This document shows positions 7,591-15,495 of a stretch of 64,000 bases of DNA, piece after piece. Made by a program: the position numbers and the translations under genes. A model generated the notes under the pieces. The model did no database searches. It was not told the DNA's origin and saw only the letters and a program-made list of their open reading frames with translations. Positions within the stretch are counted from its first letter, which is position 1, and each line of letters starts with the position of its first letter. This DNA comes from Epilithonimonas vandammei (GTDB taxonomy: Bacteria > Bacteroidota > Bacteroidia > Flavobacteriales > Weeksellaceae). Location: positions 1,674,001 to 1,738,000 of the forward strand of contig NZ_CP034161.1 in the NCBI RefSeq assembly GCF_003860525.1, given 5' to 3'.

Positions 7591-9216
7591 TTAAAAAATA
7601 TAATCTGTACTCAGGAAGTTAGAATCGTGATCTCTTACAATCGTGTTCAAGAGTTCTTTGTTGGAATCGGTGATTTTCGTTGCGACCAAAGATCGGATTG
7701 AGAAAGATCTCAAAGCATCGAAAACAGACAAAGTTCCTTCTGCGCTATCTTTTCTTCCTGTAAATGGGAAAACGTCTGGTCCACGTTGCGCCTGGCAATT
7801 GATGTTCACACGACTCACCAAATTCACAAAAGGATCAATCAATTTAGAAACTTCCAAAGCATCTTCACTGAAAATACTGACTTGCATCCCGTGATCTGCG
7901 TTCACCTGATAATCGATAGGTTCTTCAATCGTATCAAATGGTACCACCGGAATCACTGGCCCAAATTGCTCCTCGTGATACAATTTCATTTGGTCATTTA
8001 TAGGATAAACCACAGCTGGAAAAACAAAAGAAGCCTGGTTATAACCGCCATTTTCATTCAATACTTTTGCGCCTTTTGATACCGCATCAGCAATACATTC
8101 TTCCAAATAAGGTGGCTTGTTCACTTCAGGAAGTGGCGTGATCTTCACATCTTTTTCCCAAGGCAGTCCACCTTTCAAAGCAGAAACGGCATCTGTCAAT
8201 TTCTTTGTAAATTCCTCAGCAACTTCTTTCTGAACGAAAATTAGTTTCAATGCTGTACAACGTTGCCCATTAAATGATAATGATCCTAAAATAATTTCAC
8301 TAACAGCAATATCCAAGTTGGCATTTTTAGTGACGATGGCTGCATTTTTAGCATCAAGACTTAGGATTGCTCTCAGTCTGTTCACTTTTGGATGAAGTTT
8401 TTTCAAACCATTGGCTACTTTACTAGAGCCTATAAAGGCCAGAACATTCACTTTGCCACTTTCCATAATTGGGGTGATAATCTCTGAACCTTTTCCGTAC
8501 AATGTGTTCACAGTTCCTTTTGGAAATGCTTCTTGGAAGGCTTTTAATAAAGGATAATGAGCGAGAACGCCGTGTTTTGGTAATTTGAACAAGATCGTAT
8601 TTCCCATTATCAAAGCAGGAATCAGCGTTGTGAAAATCTCATTCAATGGATAGTTAAAAGGTCCCATACTTAAGACAACACCAAGTGGCGCTCTTCGGAT
8701 TTGAGCAATGGTTCCTTCTGCTTGCTGAAATCTTGATGATTCTCTGTCCAAATCTTTCAAAGCATCGATGGTTTGGTTGATGTAATCTACGGTTCTGTCA
8801 AATTCTTTGGTAGAATCGGGGAGGGTTTTGCCAATTTCCCACATCAATAGTTTGATGACCAGATCACGTTCTTTGATCATCAAACCAACAAACTTCTGCA
8901 TACATTGGATTCTGCCTTCTACAGACATTGTTGGCCATACGCCAAGTCCGTTGTCATAGGCTTTTACACAAGCATCTAAAACATCCAACGCTTCTTGTGG
9001 TCCGATATTCGGGATGCTGCCCAGAAGTTTTCTCTCCAATCCGTTTTCTGTTGGGATGCAAACTGGCGAATAGATTTCAGTAACATCGCCGTTCCATTGA
9101 ACCAATTCTCCATTGAGAAGATATTCTCTTTGATGGATGACGGGAACTTTATATTCTTCCGGGATTTCACTTTCTGATTTGAATAAATTGTTGAAATTAC
9201 TTTGTCCTGAACTCAT
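7591..9216 (-). CDS. Aldehyde dehydrogenase, GapN-like (NADP-dependent glyceraldehyde-3-phosphate dehydrogenase)
   Basis: A 541-residue member of the aldehyde dehydrogenase superfamily. It most resembles non-phosphorylating GAPDH enzymes, which oxidise glyceraldehyde-3-phosphate directly to 3-phosphoglycerate while making NADPH. The catalytic cysteine is C320 in SFNGQRCTALK and the catalytic asparagine N188 in GPFNYP. The usual LELGGK motif that carries the general-base glutamate reads LSLDAK (285-290), so Glu is absent from its standard place. Substrate assignment is by overall resemblance. It is monocistronic, with a terminator at 7507. Confidence 0.78.
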   Translation of the reverse strand: MSSGQSNFNNLFKSESEIPEEYKVPVIHQREYLLNGELVQWNGDVTEIYSPVCIPTENGLERKLLGSIPNIGPQEALDVLDACVKAYDNGLGVWPTMSVEGRIQCMQKFVGLMIKERDLVIKLLMWEIGKTLPDSTKEFDRTVDYINQTIDALKDLDRESSRFQQAEGTIAQIRRAPLGVVLSMGPFNYPLNEIFTTLIPALIMGNTILFKLPKHGVLAHYPLLKAFQEAFPKGTVNTLYGKGSEIITPIMESGKVNVLAFIGSSKVANGLKKLHPKVNRLRAILSLDAKNAAIVTKNANLDIAVSEIILGSLSFNGQRCTALKLIFVQKEVAEEFTKKLTDAVSALKGGLPWEKDVKITPLPEVNKPPYLEECIADAVSKGAKVLNENGGYNQASFVFPAVVYPINDQMKLYHEEQFGPVIPVVPFDTIEEPIDYQVNADHGMQVSIFSEDALEVSKLIDPFVNLVSRVNINCQAQRGPDVFPFTGRKDSAEGTLSVFDALRSFSIRSLVATKITDSNKELLNTIVRDHDSNFLSTDYIF

Positions 9217-9322
9217 AGTTTTTTTGTTTAGTGTGAAATTACATTCGATTTCTCGAAGTATAAATTTAGAGTTTAAAATTGGTTTTAGAAATAGCCGAAT
9301 TACTCATTTATTAGATTCGAAA

Positions 9323-9352
9323 ATGAAAAACTCAACTTTGACGCTGAGTTGT
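9323..9352 (-). terminator. Terminator of the DoxX gene
   Basis: On the minus strand, stem AACTCA / TGAGTT followed by TTTTTCATTTT. Confidence 0.6.
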
Positions 9353-9370
9353 TAATTAATTCAAATTTTA

Positions 9371-9754
9371 TTAATCTGTTGCTTTGATTGCCCATAATAA
9401 TAACAAAGGCTGCATAAACAGTCTGGCGAATCTCTTATTATCGGTATTGAGTCCAAAGCTGTCTTTTCTGTTTTTGTACTGGGCAATATTCCCGGGAAAA
9501 ACGGCAGTGAATAATCCGGCGGCTAACCTTCCTACAAGGGATTCGTATTTCTTGGGCGCAGCGATGATGGCTGTTCCCATTGCTATTTCTACAATTCCGG
9601 AATATACAACTGTGTCATCCTTTTCCAAAGGTACCCATTCCGGAACCTGAGCCTGGAATTCTTTTCTGGCAAAGGTCAAGTGTCCGATTCCTGCTGAAAT
9701 CAGCATTGCGCCTAATCCGTATTTTGCGATGGTTTTGAAGGTATTGGTTTCCAT
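9371..9754 (-). CDS. DoxX-family membrane protein
   Basis: A 127-residue inner-membrane protein with about four hydrophobic segments (about 7-27, 48-66, 73-95, 108-125) and the DoxX-like pattern ISAGIGHLTFARKEF. DoxX-like proteins are linked to redox or quinone-related membrane functions, but no activity is established for this type. The start at 9754 (METNTFKTIAKYG) is chosen because the longer frame adds a charged 23-residue extension ahead of helix 1. It stands alone. Confidence 0.75.
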   Translation of the reverse strand: METNTFKTIAKYGLGAMLISAGIGHLTFARKEFQAQVPEWVPLEKDDTVVYSGIVEIAMGTAIIAAPKKYESLVGRLAAGLFTAVFPGNIAQYKNRKDSFGLNTDNKRFARLFMQPLLLLWAIKATD

Positions 9755-9823
9755 ATTGAATATTTTATGGAAGCGGTTCAAGAATGATTCCAAAACTTGT
9801 AAAAACTGAATTCCAAAAGTCAC

Positions 9824-10193
9824 AAAAGTTTATGAATTGTTCTACTAGACTGTTGTATTCTGTAGTCCATATTCCTTTGAAGGGCAATCGCTGTACACTT
9901 TACGTGTGCAAAACCTGGATTTGTTGGTATTGGATTTTGGAATTTTGATGGAGCTATTTCTTCTTTTTTATGGTTTACGAAAGCTTTAACTATAAGTGAT
10001 TGCGGTTTTGTAGATTTGAGAATGTAAATGATTAATTAAACCTGCCTAACGTAGGTTTTTTAATTACAATCAATCTGTAAATCTACTTCTTCAAAATAAC
10101 ATCATAACTCTTTATTCGATAGCTGGAATCAGCCTCTTTGCCTTTTGATAAAGAAGATGTCATCCTGAAAAGCGCTAAAACCAACTTTCTTTT
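9824..10193. other. Intergenic region, no supported gene
   Basis: About 370 bases. A hairpin at 10038-10061 (AAACCT / AGGTTT followed by T on the plus strand) could end transcription. A 26-codon minus frame at 10083-10163 starts with ATG but has no other support. Nothing else is recognisable. Confidence 0.4.
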
Positions 10194-10952
10194 TTACAAA
10201 TGAAAATACCGCGGATCGGGATATTGGAACTCAAAATCCAATTCCTGAATCAGTTTTGCCGGCGAGATGGTTCTGCCTTTCGTGGTTCGTTCGCCAGAGT
10301 AGGAGAGTCCTTTCTGGGCATTGATGACTTCTTCTTTGCTGGGATGGATGGGCGCCACGATGTTATACACTTTGGATCGGGATTTTTGCGCCAACATTTT
10401 TTCTATGGCGGTACAGATATCGGAGTAATGGATGTGGTTCACCAACTGATCGAGATTGGAGATGTTGTAGTTCTTGAGCAGTCTCTGGTCGCCCATCAGA
10501 CCTGCTAATCTCAGGATATTGGTTTGTGGAAATTGTTCCAGGATGAAGCTTTCGCTTTCCACTTCATTGGCGGGCTGATCTTCTTCTTTAAAATCATGAT
10601 CAATTTGAGGATAAACTCCCGTGGAACTGGTTAAAAATAACTGCCCTTTGAAATCTCCTAAAAACTTCAGAAGATTTTGTTGCCTTTCCTTCATGGAAAC
10701 TTGCATTCCTCTGATCCCGGAAAACGGAATGGTAACAATAACAGCATCAAGTTCAGATGCAACTTCCCATTCCTTCATTTCAGGATTGATCTCATCTGGA
10801 AAACTCGCCAAAGTAGTACGAAATCCTTTAGACTCTAAGTCTTCTATTTTTGATTCTGTGCTTGTGGTTGCGAAGATTTCATATCGGTCGGACAGTCTTT
10901 CTGCGATGCGGCTTCCGAGCCAGCCGAAACCGATGATTCCTAGGTTTTGCAT
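10194..10952 (-). CDS. NAD(P)-binding epimerase/dehydratase-like protein
   Basis: A 252-residue cytoplasmic protein with an N-terminal Rossmann fold: GIIGFGWLGSRIAERL (residues 4-19) has the GxGxxG dinucleotide signature. It resembles the atypical short-chain dehydrogenases of the YeeZ type, with a LTSSTGVYP block in place of the usual catalytic strand and an HYSDIC block near residue 178. No substrate can be named. The ATG sits one base after the stop of the degraded ParE-like frame, so the gene was probably co-transcribed with that toxin-antitoxin pair. Confidence 0.75.
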   Translation of the reverse strand: MQNLGIIGFGWLGSRIAERLSDRYEIFATTSTESKIEDLESKGFRTTLASFPDEINPEMKEWEVASELDAVIVTIPFSGIRGMQVSMKERQQNLLKFLGDFKGQLFLTSSTGVYPQIDHDFKEEDQPANEVESESFILEQFPQTNILRLAGLMGDQRLLKNYNISNLDQLVNHIHYSDICTAIEKMLAQKSRSKVYNIVAPIHPSKEEVINAQKGLSYSGERTTKGRTISPAKLIQELDFEFQYPDPRYFHL

Positions 10953-10953
10953 T

Positions 10954-11260
10954 TTAGCTTTTAAATGATTTTTCGTTACCGTTTGGATCTTGGAAGTTTT
11001 GGAGGATTTTGACGATTTTTAAAGTGTTGTTTTCTATGATATAGATAAGTGTATTGTGCTTCGTGATTAAAATTTTGTGATAAAATTGTATCCTCGTATT
11101 TTTGAAAAACTACTTTTCCATCACAAATAATTTCTACAATTTCATCCAATTTTGTCAGAAAGTCGTCCAGAATTTTATCACTCCAATGTTCAAGAAGATA
11201 TTCTTCTATATTTCTTAAATTGGAGAGTGATTCGTCAGAGAATTTTATTTTAATTTCTGT
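10954..11260 (-). pseudogene. RelE/ParE-type toxin, broken (no start codon, frameshift)
   Basis: A recognisable ParE-like toxin directly downstream of the antitoxin gene. The N-terminal part reads TEIKIKFSDESLSNLRN... to QKYEDTIL. The frame must then shift by one base near 11079-11084 to continue as HKILITKHNTLIYIIENN and VKILQNFQDP, the typical ParE C-terminal strands, ending at TAA 10954-10956. The codon where the start ATG is expected is ACA (11258-11260), with a stop just upstream in frame and no other start. Two independent lesions suggest the toxin is dead while the antitoxin is kept. Confidence 0.72.
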
Positions 11261-11579
11261 ATTTTTCTAAACGTAGTCTGCTAGCTTCCATCACTTCTTT
11301 GTAGTCGTGAGTTCGTCCGTTTTTAAAGTCTTCTTCTGAACGTTTTAAAGATTCCAAGATTTCTTCTTTGGTTTCATTTCGCCAAGTTCTTGGTTCTACG
11401 TATTCGGCAATAATCAGAAGTTCCTGTGGTGTGAATCTTTTCTCCTTCAATTTCTTAAAGAATGTAGGTTTCTTGATTCCCGATTTTTCTATGATAAAGG
11501 ATAATTTGACTGGAGAATTTTTCAGAATCTGGTCAATATTATTTTGAATCTCGATGAATTTTTGGATTTCTGCTATCAT
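11250..11579 (-). CDS. Antitoxin-like protein with a putative HTH
   Basis: A 109-residue acidic/basic mixed protein directly upstream of and overlapping a ParE-like toxin frame. Residues ~25-65 (LSFIIEKSGIKKPTFFKKL and following) look like a helix-turn-helix. The C-terminal part (EEILESLKRSEEDFKNGR) resembles the toxin-wrapping helix of antitoxins. It is intact although its toxin is broken. A 17-base palindrome at 11596-11612 overlaps its -7 box and may be its own operator. Confidence 0.65.
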   Translation of the reverse strand: MIAEIQKFIEIQNNIDQILKNSPVKLSFIIEKSGIKKPTFFKKLKEKRFTPQELLIIAEYVEPRTWRNETKEEILESLKRSEEDFKNGRTHDYKEVMEASRLRLEKYRN

Positions 11580-11595
11580 AATTTTGTGATTTTTG

Positions 11596-11619
11596 GTATC
11601 ATTATTTGATACAAATGTA
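11596..11619 (-). promoter_or_regulatory. Promoter and possible operator of the antitoxin gene
   Basis: TACATTTG on the minus strand (11612-11619) matches TAnnTTTG. An inverted repeat GTATC-attattt-GATAC (11596-11612) lies between it and the start codon, where an autoregulating antitoxin would bind. Confidence 0.5.
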
Positions 11620-11660
11620 ATAAAAATATGATGGCAATTATGATGGTTTATAAGGTTTAA

Positions 11661-12752
11661 CTATTTAATTTCTAAAGAATTTCTAAAAACCTCGAATTTA
11701 ACTAATTCATATATTCTTTGCCAATTAACATCAAATAAATTTCCTTTTAACACAATTCTTCCATTCTTTAATTTATCAGAAATACTGGGACTCAATAAAA
11801 ATTCATTTTTGTCTCCAATAAATACTTTTTTGCCGACATTTTTTTCTGTGAATTTCAATAAAATGTTTTTACCATTATCATTCAAAAACAGAGAAATGTA
11901 GAAAAGGTTGTCTTCATAAACTTCTTCATTTTTTTTGGCTTCAAAATAAAATCCCTCAACTGAATTGATAAGATTATTTTCCAGATTATCAGATTTTTTA
12001 ACAAAAAATAATTTTGAAAAAATATCGAAATCTTTTCCTTGGTTTAATAAAAAAGTAACATTTCTAGAATCAAAACATTTAGACTTTTGGTAATAATCCA
12101 GAATAGGAATCGAAACATCTTTATATATTAACAAATGGTTGTTTTCCTTCTTCAAGTAATTGTTTTTAACCAAATTGTTATTTTCATTCAAGAAGCAATT
12201 TTGAATTTTTTCTAATTCTATTTCATCAATTGCTTCGTGAAAAGACAATCGGTGATTAAGGAAAATAGTTTTTGTTTTTTCTAAATTTTCTTTATTGATG
12301 AAGCTAATTGTAAATTGATTATAATCGGTTTGGGTAATTTTAGAACCTCTAATTTCATTATCAATCAATATTTTTTCTAAAAATTCAGAATCAAAATGTA
12401 CTTCAACTATTTTCTTATATAAGCTGAGTAAATTTCCATTTTGCATTTCGAAAAATAATGAATCTCGCTGTTTTCTCTCCAAATCTGACAAATTTAGCTT
12501 CTCTTTTTCACTAATTTTAAATTCATTTTTTAAAACAGAATCTAAAATGTTGACATAATTATAATTCAAAGAATTTTGTGTAATAGAGTCTGCCTTCCTA
12601 AAAGCATTCAGAACAAATTCATCTTTTGTATTGTTTCTGATAAAGCTAGAAAGAAAATGTTTTTCATTGAACTTCAGTTTCAAAACATAATTTGTTTGAG
12701 AGAAAAAGAAATTGAAAATAAAAAATGTGATTAAGAAATATATTTTTTTCAT
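11661..12752 (-). CDS. Secreted protein of unknown function
   Basis: A 363-residue protein with a clear signal peptide (MKKIYFLITFFIFNFFFSQ, cleavage about residue 19), so periplasmic or surface-exposed. I do not recognise the family. It is rich in Lys, Asn, Phe and Leu, without cysteine-rich or repeat structure and without a T9SS sorting tail. Its base composition is more AT-rich than the neighbouring hutU. It begins nine bases after the hutU stop, so it is probably its operon partner. Confidence 0.6.
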   Translation of the reverse strand: MKKIYFLITFFIFNFFFSQTNYVLKLKFNEKHFLSSFIRNNTKDEFVLNAFRKADSITQNSLNYNYVNILDSVLKNEFKISEKEKLNLSDLERKQRDSLFFEMQNGNLLSLYKKIVEVHFDSEFLEKILIDNEIRGSKITQTDYNQFTISFINKENLEKTKTIFLNHRLSFHEAIDEIELEKIQNCFLNENNNLVKNNYLKKENNHLLIYKDVSIPILDYYQKSKCFDSRNVTFLLNQGKDFDIFSKLFFVKKSDNLENNLINSVEGFYFEAKKNEEVYEDNLFYISLFLNDNGKNILLKFTEKNVGKKVFIGDKNEFLLSPSISDKLKNGRIVLKGNLFDVNWQRIYELVKFEVFRNSLEIK

Positions 12753-12761
12753 TTGTAAACT

Positions 12762-14777
12762 TTAAAACAAACCCTCATCCACAAAATTCGGCAACGTCAC
12801 CTTCAAATTCGGCTCGGCTTCCATAGCTCTTTTAATCGCAAAGACAGCACCTTCATTTCTTGCCCAGCTTCGGCGGGAAATTCCGTTGTTCACGTCCCAG
12901 AATAACATCGATTTTAATCTTCTGTCGGCATCATCGCTTCCATCGAGCAGCATCCCGAAACCACCATTGATCACTTCGCCCCAACCAACGCCACCACCGT
13001 TGTGAATAGAAACCCAAGTTGCACCACGGAAACTGTCGCCAATTACATTCTGAATCGCCATATCTGCCGTGAATCTCGAGCCGTCATAAATATTGGAAGT
13101 CTCTCTGTACGGCGAATCCGTCCCCGAAACATCGTGGTGATCTCTACCCAAAACTACGGCTCCGATTTCTCCGTTGGCAATGGCTTTGTTGAAGGCTTCT
13201 GCGATTTTCATTCTTCCTTCCGCATCGGCATATAAAATTCTAGCCTGTGAACCCACAACCAGTTTATTTTCCTGAGCGCCTTTGATCCACTGGATGTTAT
13301 CTTTCATCTGCTGCTGGATTTCCTCGGGTGACGTTTTAATCATTTCCTCTAAAACCTGACAGGCAATTTCGTCCGTTTTCTGTAAATCTTCCGGTTTTCC
13401 GCTCGTACAAACCCAACGGAACGGTCCGAAACCATAATCGAAACACATCGGTCCCATAATATCCTGAACGTAACTCGGATAGGCGAAGGTTTCGCCACCC
13501 AATTTTGAGCGATTCGCTGGACAGAAATTTCCGTTTTCATCTTTAAAAACATCGGCTCCGGCTCTGGAAGCTTCCAGTAAAAAAGCATTTCCGTAATCGA
13601 AGAAATAGGTTTCTTTTTCTGTGTGTTTGTTGATGGCGGAAGCGTGTCTTCTCAAAGTTTCCTGAACTTTTTCTTTGAATAGTTCAGGGTTTTCAGCCAT
13701 CATCGTATTGGATTCCTCAAAGGTTTGTTCAACCGGATAATAACCGCCCGCCCAAGGATTGTGAAGCGAAGTCTGGTCTGAACCGATATCGATTCTTAAA
13801 TTTTCTGCATCAAATTTTTCCCAAACCTCAACGATATTTCCAAGATATGCGAGAGAAACCGTTTCCTGATTTTCATGAGCTTTTCTCACTCTTACTACTA
13901 ATTCATCCAAGTTTTTGTGGATTTCGTTCACCCATTTTTGGTCGTGACGGATTTTAGTAATCTTTGGATTGACTTCTGCAATTACCGTAACGCAACCAGC
14001 AATATTTCCGGCTTTTGGCTGCGCTCCGGACATTCCGCCCAAACCGGAAGTCACGAACAATCCGCCTTTTGGTTCTTTATTAATTTTTCTGAAAGCATTC
14101 AGAACTGTAATTGTTGTTCCGTGAACAATTCCCTGCGGACCAATGTACATATAACTTCCGGCCGTCATTTGTCCGTACTGCGTCACACCTAAGGCGTTGA
14201 ATTTTTCCCAATCATCGGGTTTAGAATAATTTGGAATCATCATTCCATTCGTCACAACCACTCTCGGTGCATCTTTGTGCGAAGGAAACAATCCCATCGG
14301 ATGACCGGAATACATTACCAAAGTCTGTTCATCCGTCATTTCAGACAGATATTTCATTGTCAAAAGATACTGCGCCCAGTTCGAGAAAACTGCACCATTT
14401 CCACCATAAGTAATCAATTCGTGAGGGTGTTGCGCCACGGCATAATCCAGATTATTCTGAATCATCAGCATAATCGCTTTTGCCTGCTCAGATTTGCCGG
14501 GATATTCTGCAATGTCTCTCGCTTTCATCTCATAATCTGGACGGAAACGGTACATATAAATTCTTCCGAACTCATCGAGTTCTTTTTTAAATTCTTCTAA
14601 AAGTTCAGGATGGAATTTGGGTTCGAAATAACGTAAGGCGTTTTTCAGAGCAAGTTTTTTCTCTTCATCCGTTAAGATTTCTTTACGTTTCGGAGCGTGA
14701 TTGATGGTTGGGTCGTATGGTTTCGGCTGAGGTAATTCTGCGGGAATGCCTTGTTGTATTTGTTCTTGGAAAGTCAT
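12762..14777 (-). CDS. hutU: Urocanate hydratase
   Basis: Adds water to urocanate to give imidazolone propionate, the second step of histidine breakdown, using tightly bound NAD as electrophile. It is 671 residues, the long form typical of Bacteroidetes. It shows the conserved ITYGGNGAVFSNWAQY, YSGHPMGLFPS, TSGLGGMSGAQPKAG (NAD site) and RDHHDVSGTDSPYRETSN blocks. No other hut gene (hutH, hutI, hutG) is in the window. It is divergent from the riboswitch-thioesterase unit. Confidence 0.95.
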   Translation of the reverse strand: MTFQEQIQQGIPAELPQPKPYDPTINHAPKRKEILTDEEKKLALKNALRYFEPKFHPELLEEFKKELDEFGRIYMYRFRPDYEMKARDIAEYPGKSEQAKAIMLMIQNNLDYAVAQHPHELITYGGNGAVFSNWAQYLLTMKYLSEMTDEQTLVMYSGHPMGLFPSHKDAPRVVVTNGMMIPNYSKPDDWEKFNALGVTQYGQMTAGSYMYIGPQGIVHGTTITVLNAFRKINKEPKGGLFVTSGLGGMSGAQPKAGNIAGCVTVIAEVNPKITKIRHDQKWVNEIHKNLDELVVRVRKAHENQETVSLAYLGNIVEVWEKFDAENLRIDIGSDQTSLHNPWAGGYYPVEQTFEESNTMMAENPELFKEKVQETLRRHASAINKHTEKETYFFDYGNAFLLEASRAGADVFKDENGNFCPANRSKLGGETFAYPSYVQDIMGPMCFDYGFGPFRWVCTSGKPEDLQKTDEIACQVLEEMIKTSPEEIQQQMKDNIQWIKGAQENKLVVGSQARILYADAEGRMKIAEAFNKAIANGEIGAVVLGRDHHDVSGTDSPYRETSNIYDGSRFTADMAIQNVIGDSFRGATWVSIHNGGGVGWGEVINGGFGMLLDGSDDADRRLKSMLFWDVNNGISRRSWARNEGAVFAIKRAMEAEPNLKVTLPNFVDEGLF

Positions 14778-14883
14778 TATATAGTTAATGGTTGTTTATT
14801 GATAGATCTTGGATTTTTTATGGTTTTAAAGATATTCAAAATGAAAAACATCCGCAAAACGTTTATGGTAATTTGTTAAAACC

Positions 14884-14891
14884 TATATTTG
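14884..14891 (+). promoter_or_regulatory. -7 box of the riboswitch transcript
   Basis: TATATTTG, matching TAnnTTTG, just upstream of the aptamer. A -33 element is weak (TTTA near 14862). Confidence 0.55.
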
Positions 14892-14892
14892 C

Positions 14893-14973
14893 ATCCGTAA
14901 AAAAGGGTAAATCGTGTGTAATTCACGAGCTGTCGCGCAACCGTGATATGTATTTATATAAAGTCGGATCCCC
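14893..14973 (+). promoter_or_regulatory. Cobalamin riboswitch aptamer
   Basis: The sequence shows AAAGGG, a TCGTG/CACGA hairpin, then the hallmark GCTGTCGCGCAACCGTGA, then AAGTCGGATCCCC. These are the conserved blocks of the B12 riboswitch core in order and with normal spacing. GGG near 14905 can pair with CCC near 14971. A terminator hairpin begins at 14974, and the next gene on this strand is the thioesterase at 15053. Confidence 0.82.
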
Positions 14974-15008
14974 GAATTCTTTCGCGATTTGAAGTAGAAT
15001 TCTTTTTA
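14974..15008 (+). terminator. Terminator hairpin, likely riboswitch expression platform
   Basis: GAATTCT at 14974-14980 pairs with AGAATTC at 14996-15002 and is followed by TTTTT. Placed directly after the aptamer, it fits transcription attenuation when cobalamin binds. Confidence 0.6.
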
Positions 15009-15052
15009 GTTTTCTATTCATTTCAATGTTTAATATTAATTCTAAAAAAGAA

Positions 15053-15439
15053 ATGAATTACGAAATCCAGATCCAGGAATCTGAAACCCATGTTTTCAAA
15101 GTTGTTTTTCCCAACACAACCAATCATCACAACACAATGTTTGGTGGAAAAGTAATGGAAATGATGGATGAAGTGGCTTTTATGACTGCTACTCGATTTG
15201 CCAGAAAATCTTTTGTAACAGTAAGCTGTGACAGAATCGATTTCAAGAAACCCATTCCTGCAGATACTTTGGTGGAACTGATTGGAAGAGTAAAATACGT
15301 CGGGAAAACCAGCTTGAAAGTGGGTGTAGAAATTTTCGTGGAAGAGATTTATAATAATATCCGGGAGAAGGCTGTCTCCGGCGATTTTACGCTTGTTGCG
15401 ATAGACAAGAACAAAAGACCGTTGAAAATTTTTCCATAA
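15053..15439 (+). CDS. Hotdog-fold acyl-CoA thioesterase
   Basis: A 128-residue cytoplasmic thioesterase of the YciA/acyl-CoA hydrolase type, cleaving acyl-CoA to free acid and CoA. The hotdog signature is HNTMFGGKVMEMMDEVAFMTA (residues ~28-48), with VSCDRIDFKKPIPADTLVEL as the second block. The ATG at 15053 is preferred over the one at 15026: it follows an A/G-rich AAAAAAGAA and gives the usual short N-terminus. It lies 44 bases after the riboswitch terminator and has no other promoter that I can see, so it is probably cobalamin-controlled. Confidence 0.85.
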   Translation: MNYEIQIQESETHVFKVVFPNTTNHHNTMFGGKVMEMMDEVAFMTATRFARKSFVTVSCDRIDFKKPIPADTLVELIGRVKYVGKTSLKVGVEIFVEEIYNNIREKAVSGDFTLVAIDKNKRPLKIFP

Positions 15440-15440
15440 A

Positions 15441-15472
15441 AAAAGAGACTGTAGATACACAGTCTCTTTTAT
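15441..15472. terminator. Bidirectional terminator
   Basis: Perfect 12-base stem AAAAGAGACTGT / ACAGTCTCTTTT between the convergent thioesterase and protease genes. Confidence 0.85.
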
Positions 15473-15495
15473 TTACTCATTATATGACATAATCA

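Noticed and set aside
10083-10163. A 26-codon minus frame with ATG (MTSSLSKGKEADSS...)
   Set aside because: Too short and without promoter or family; could be chance.
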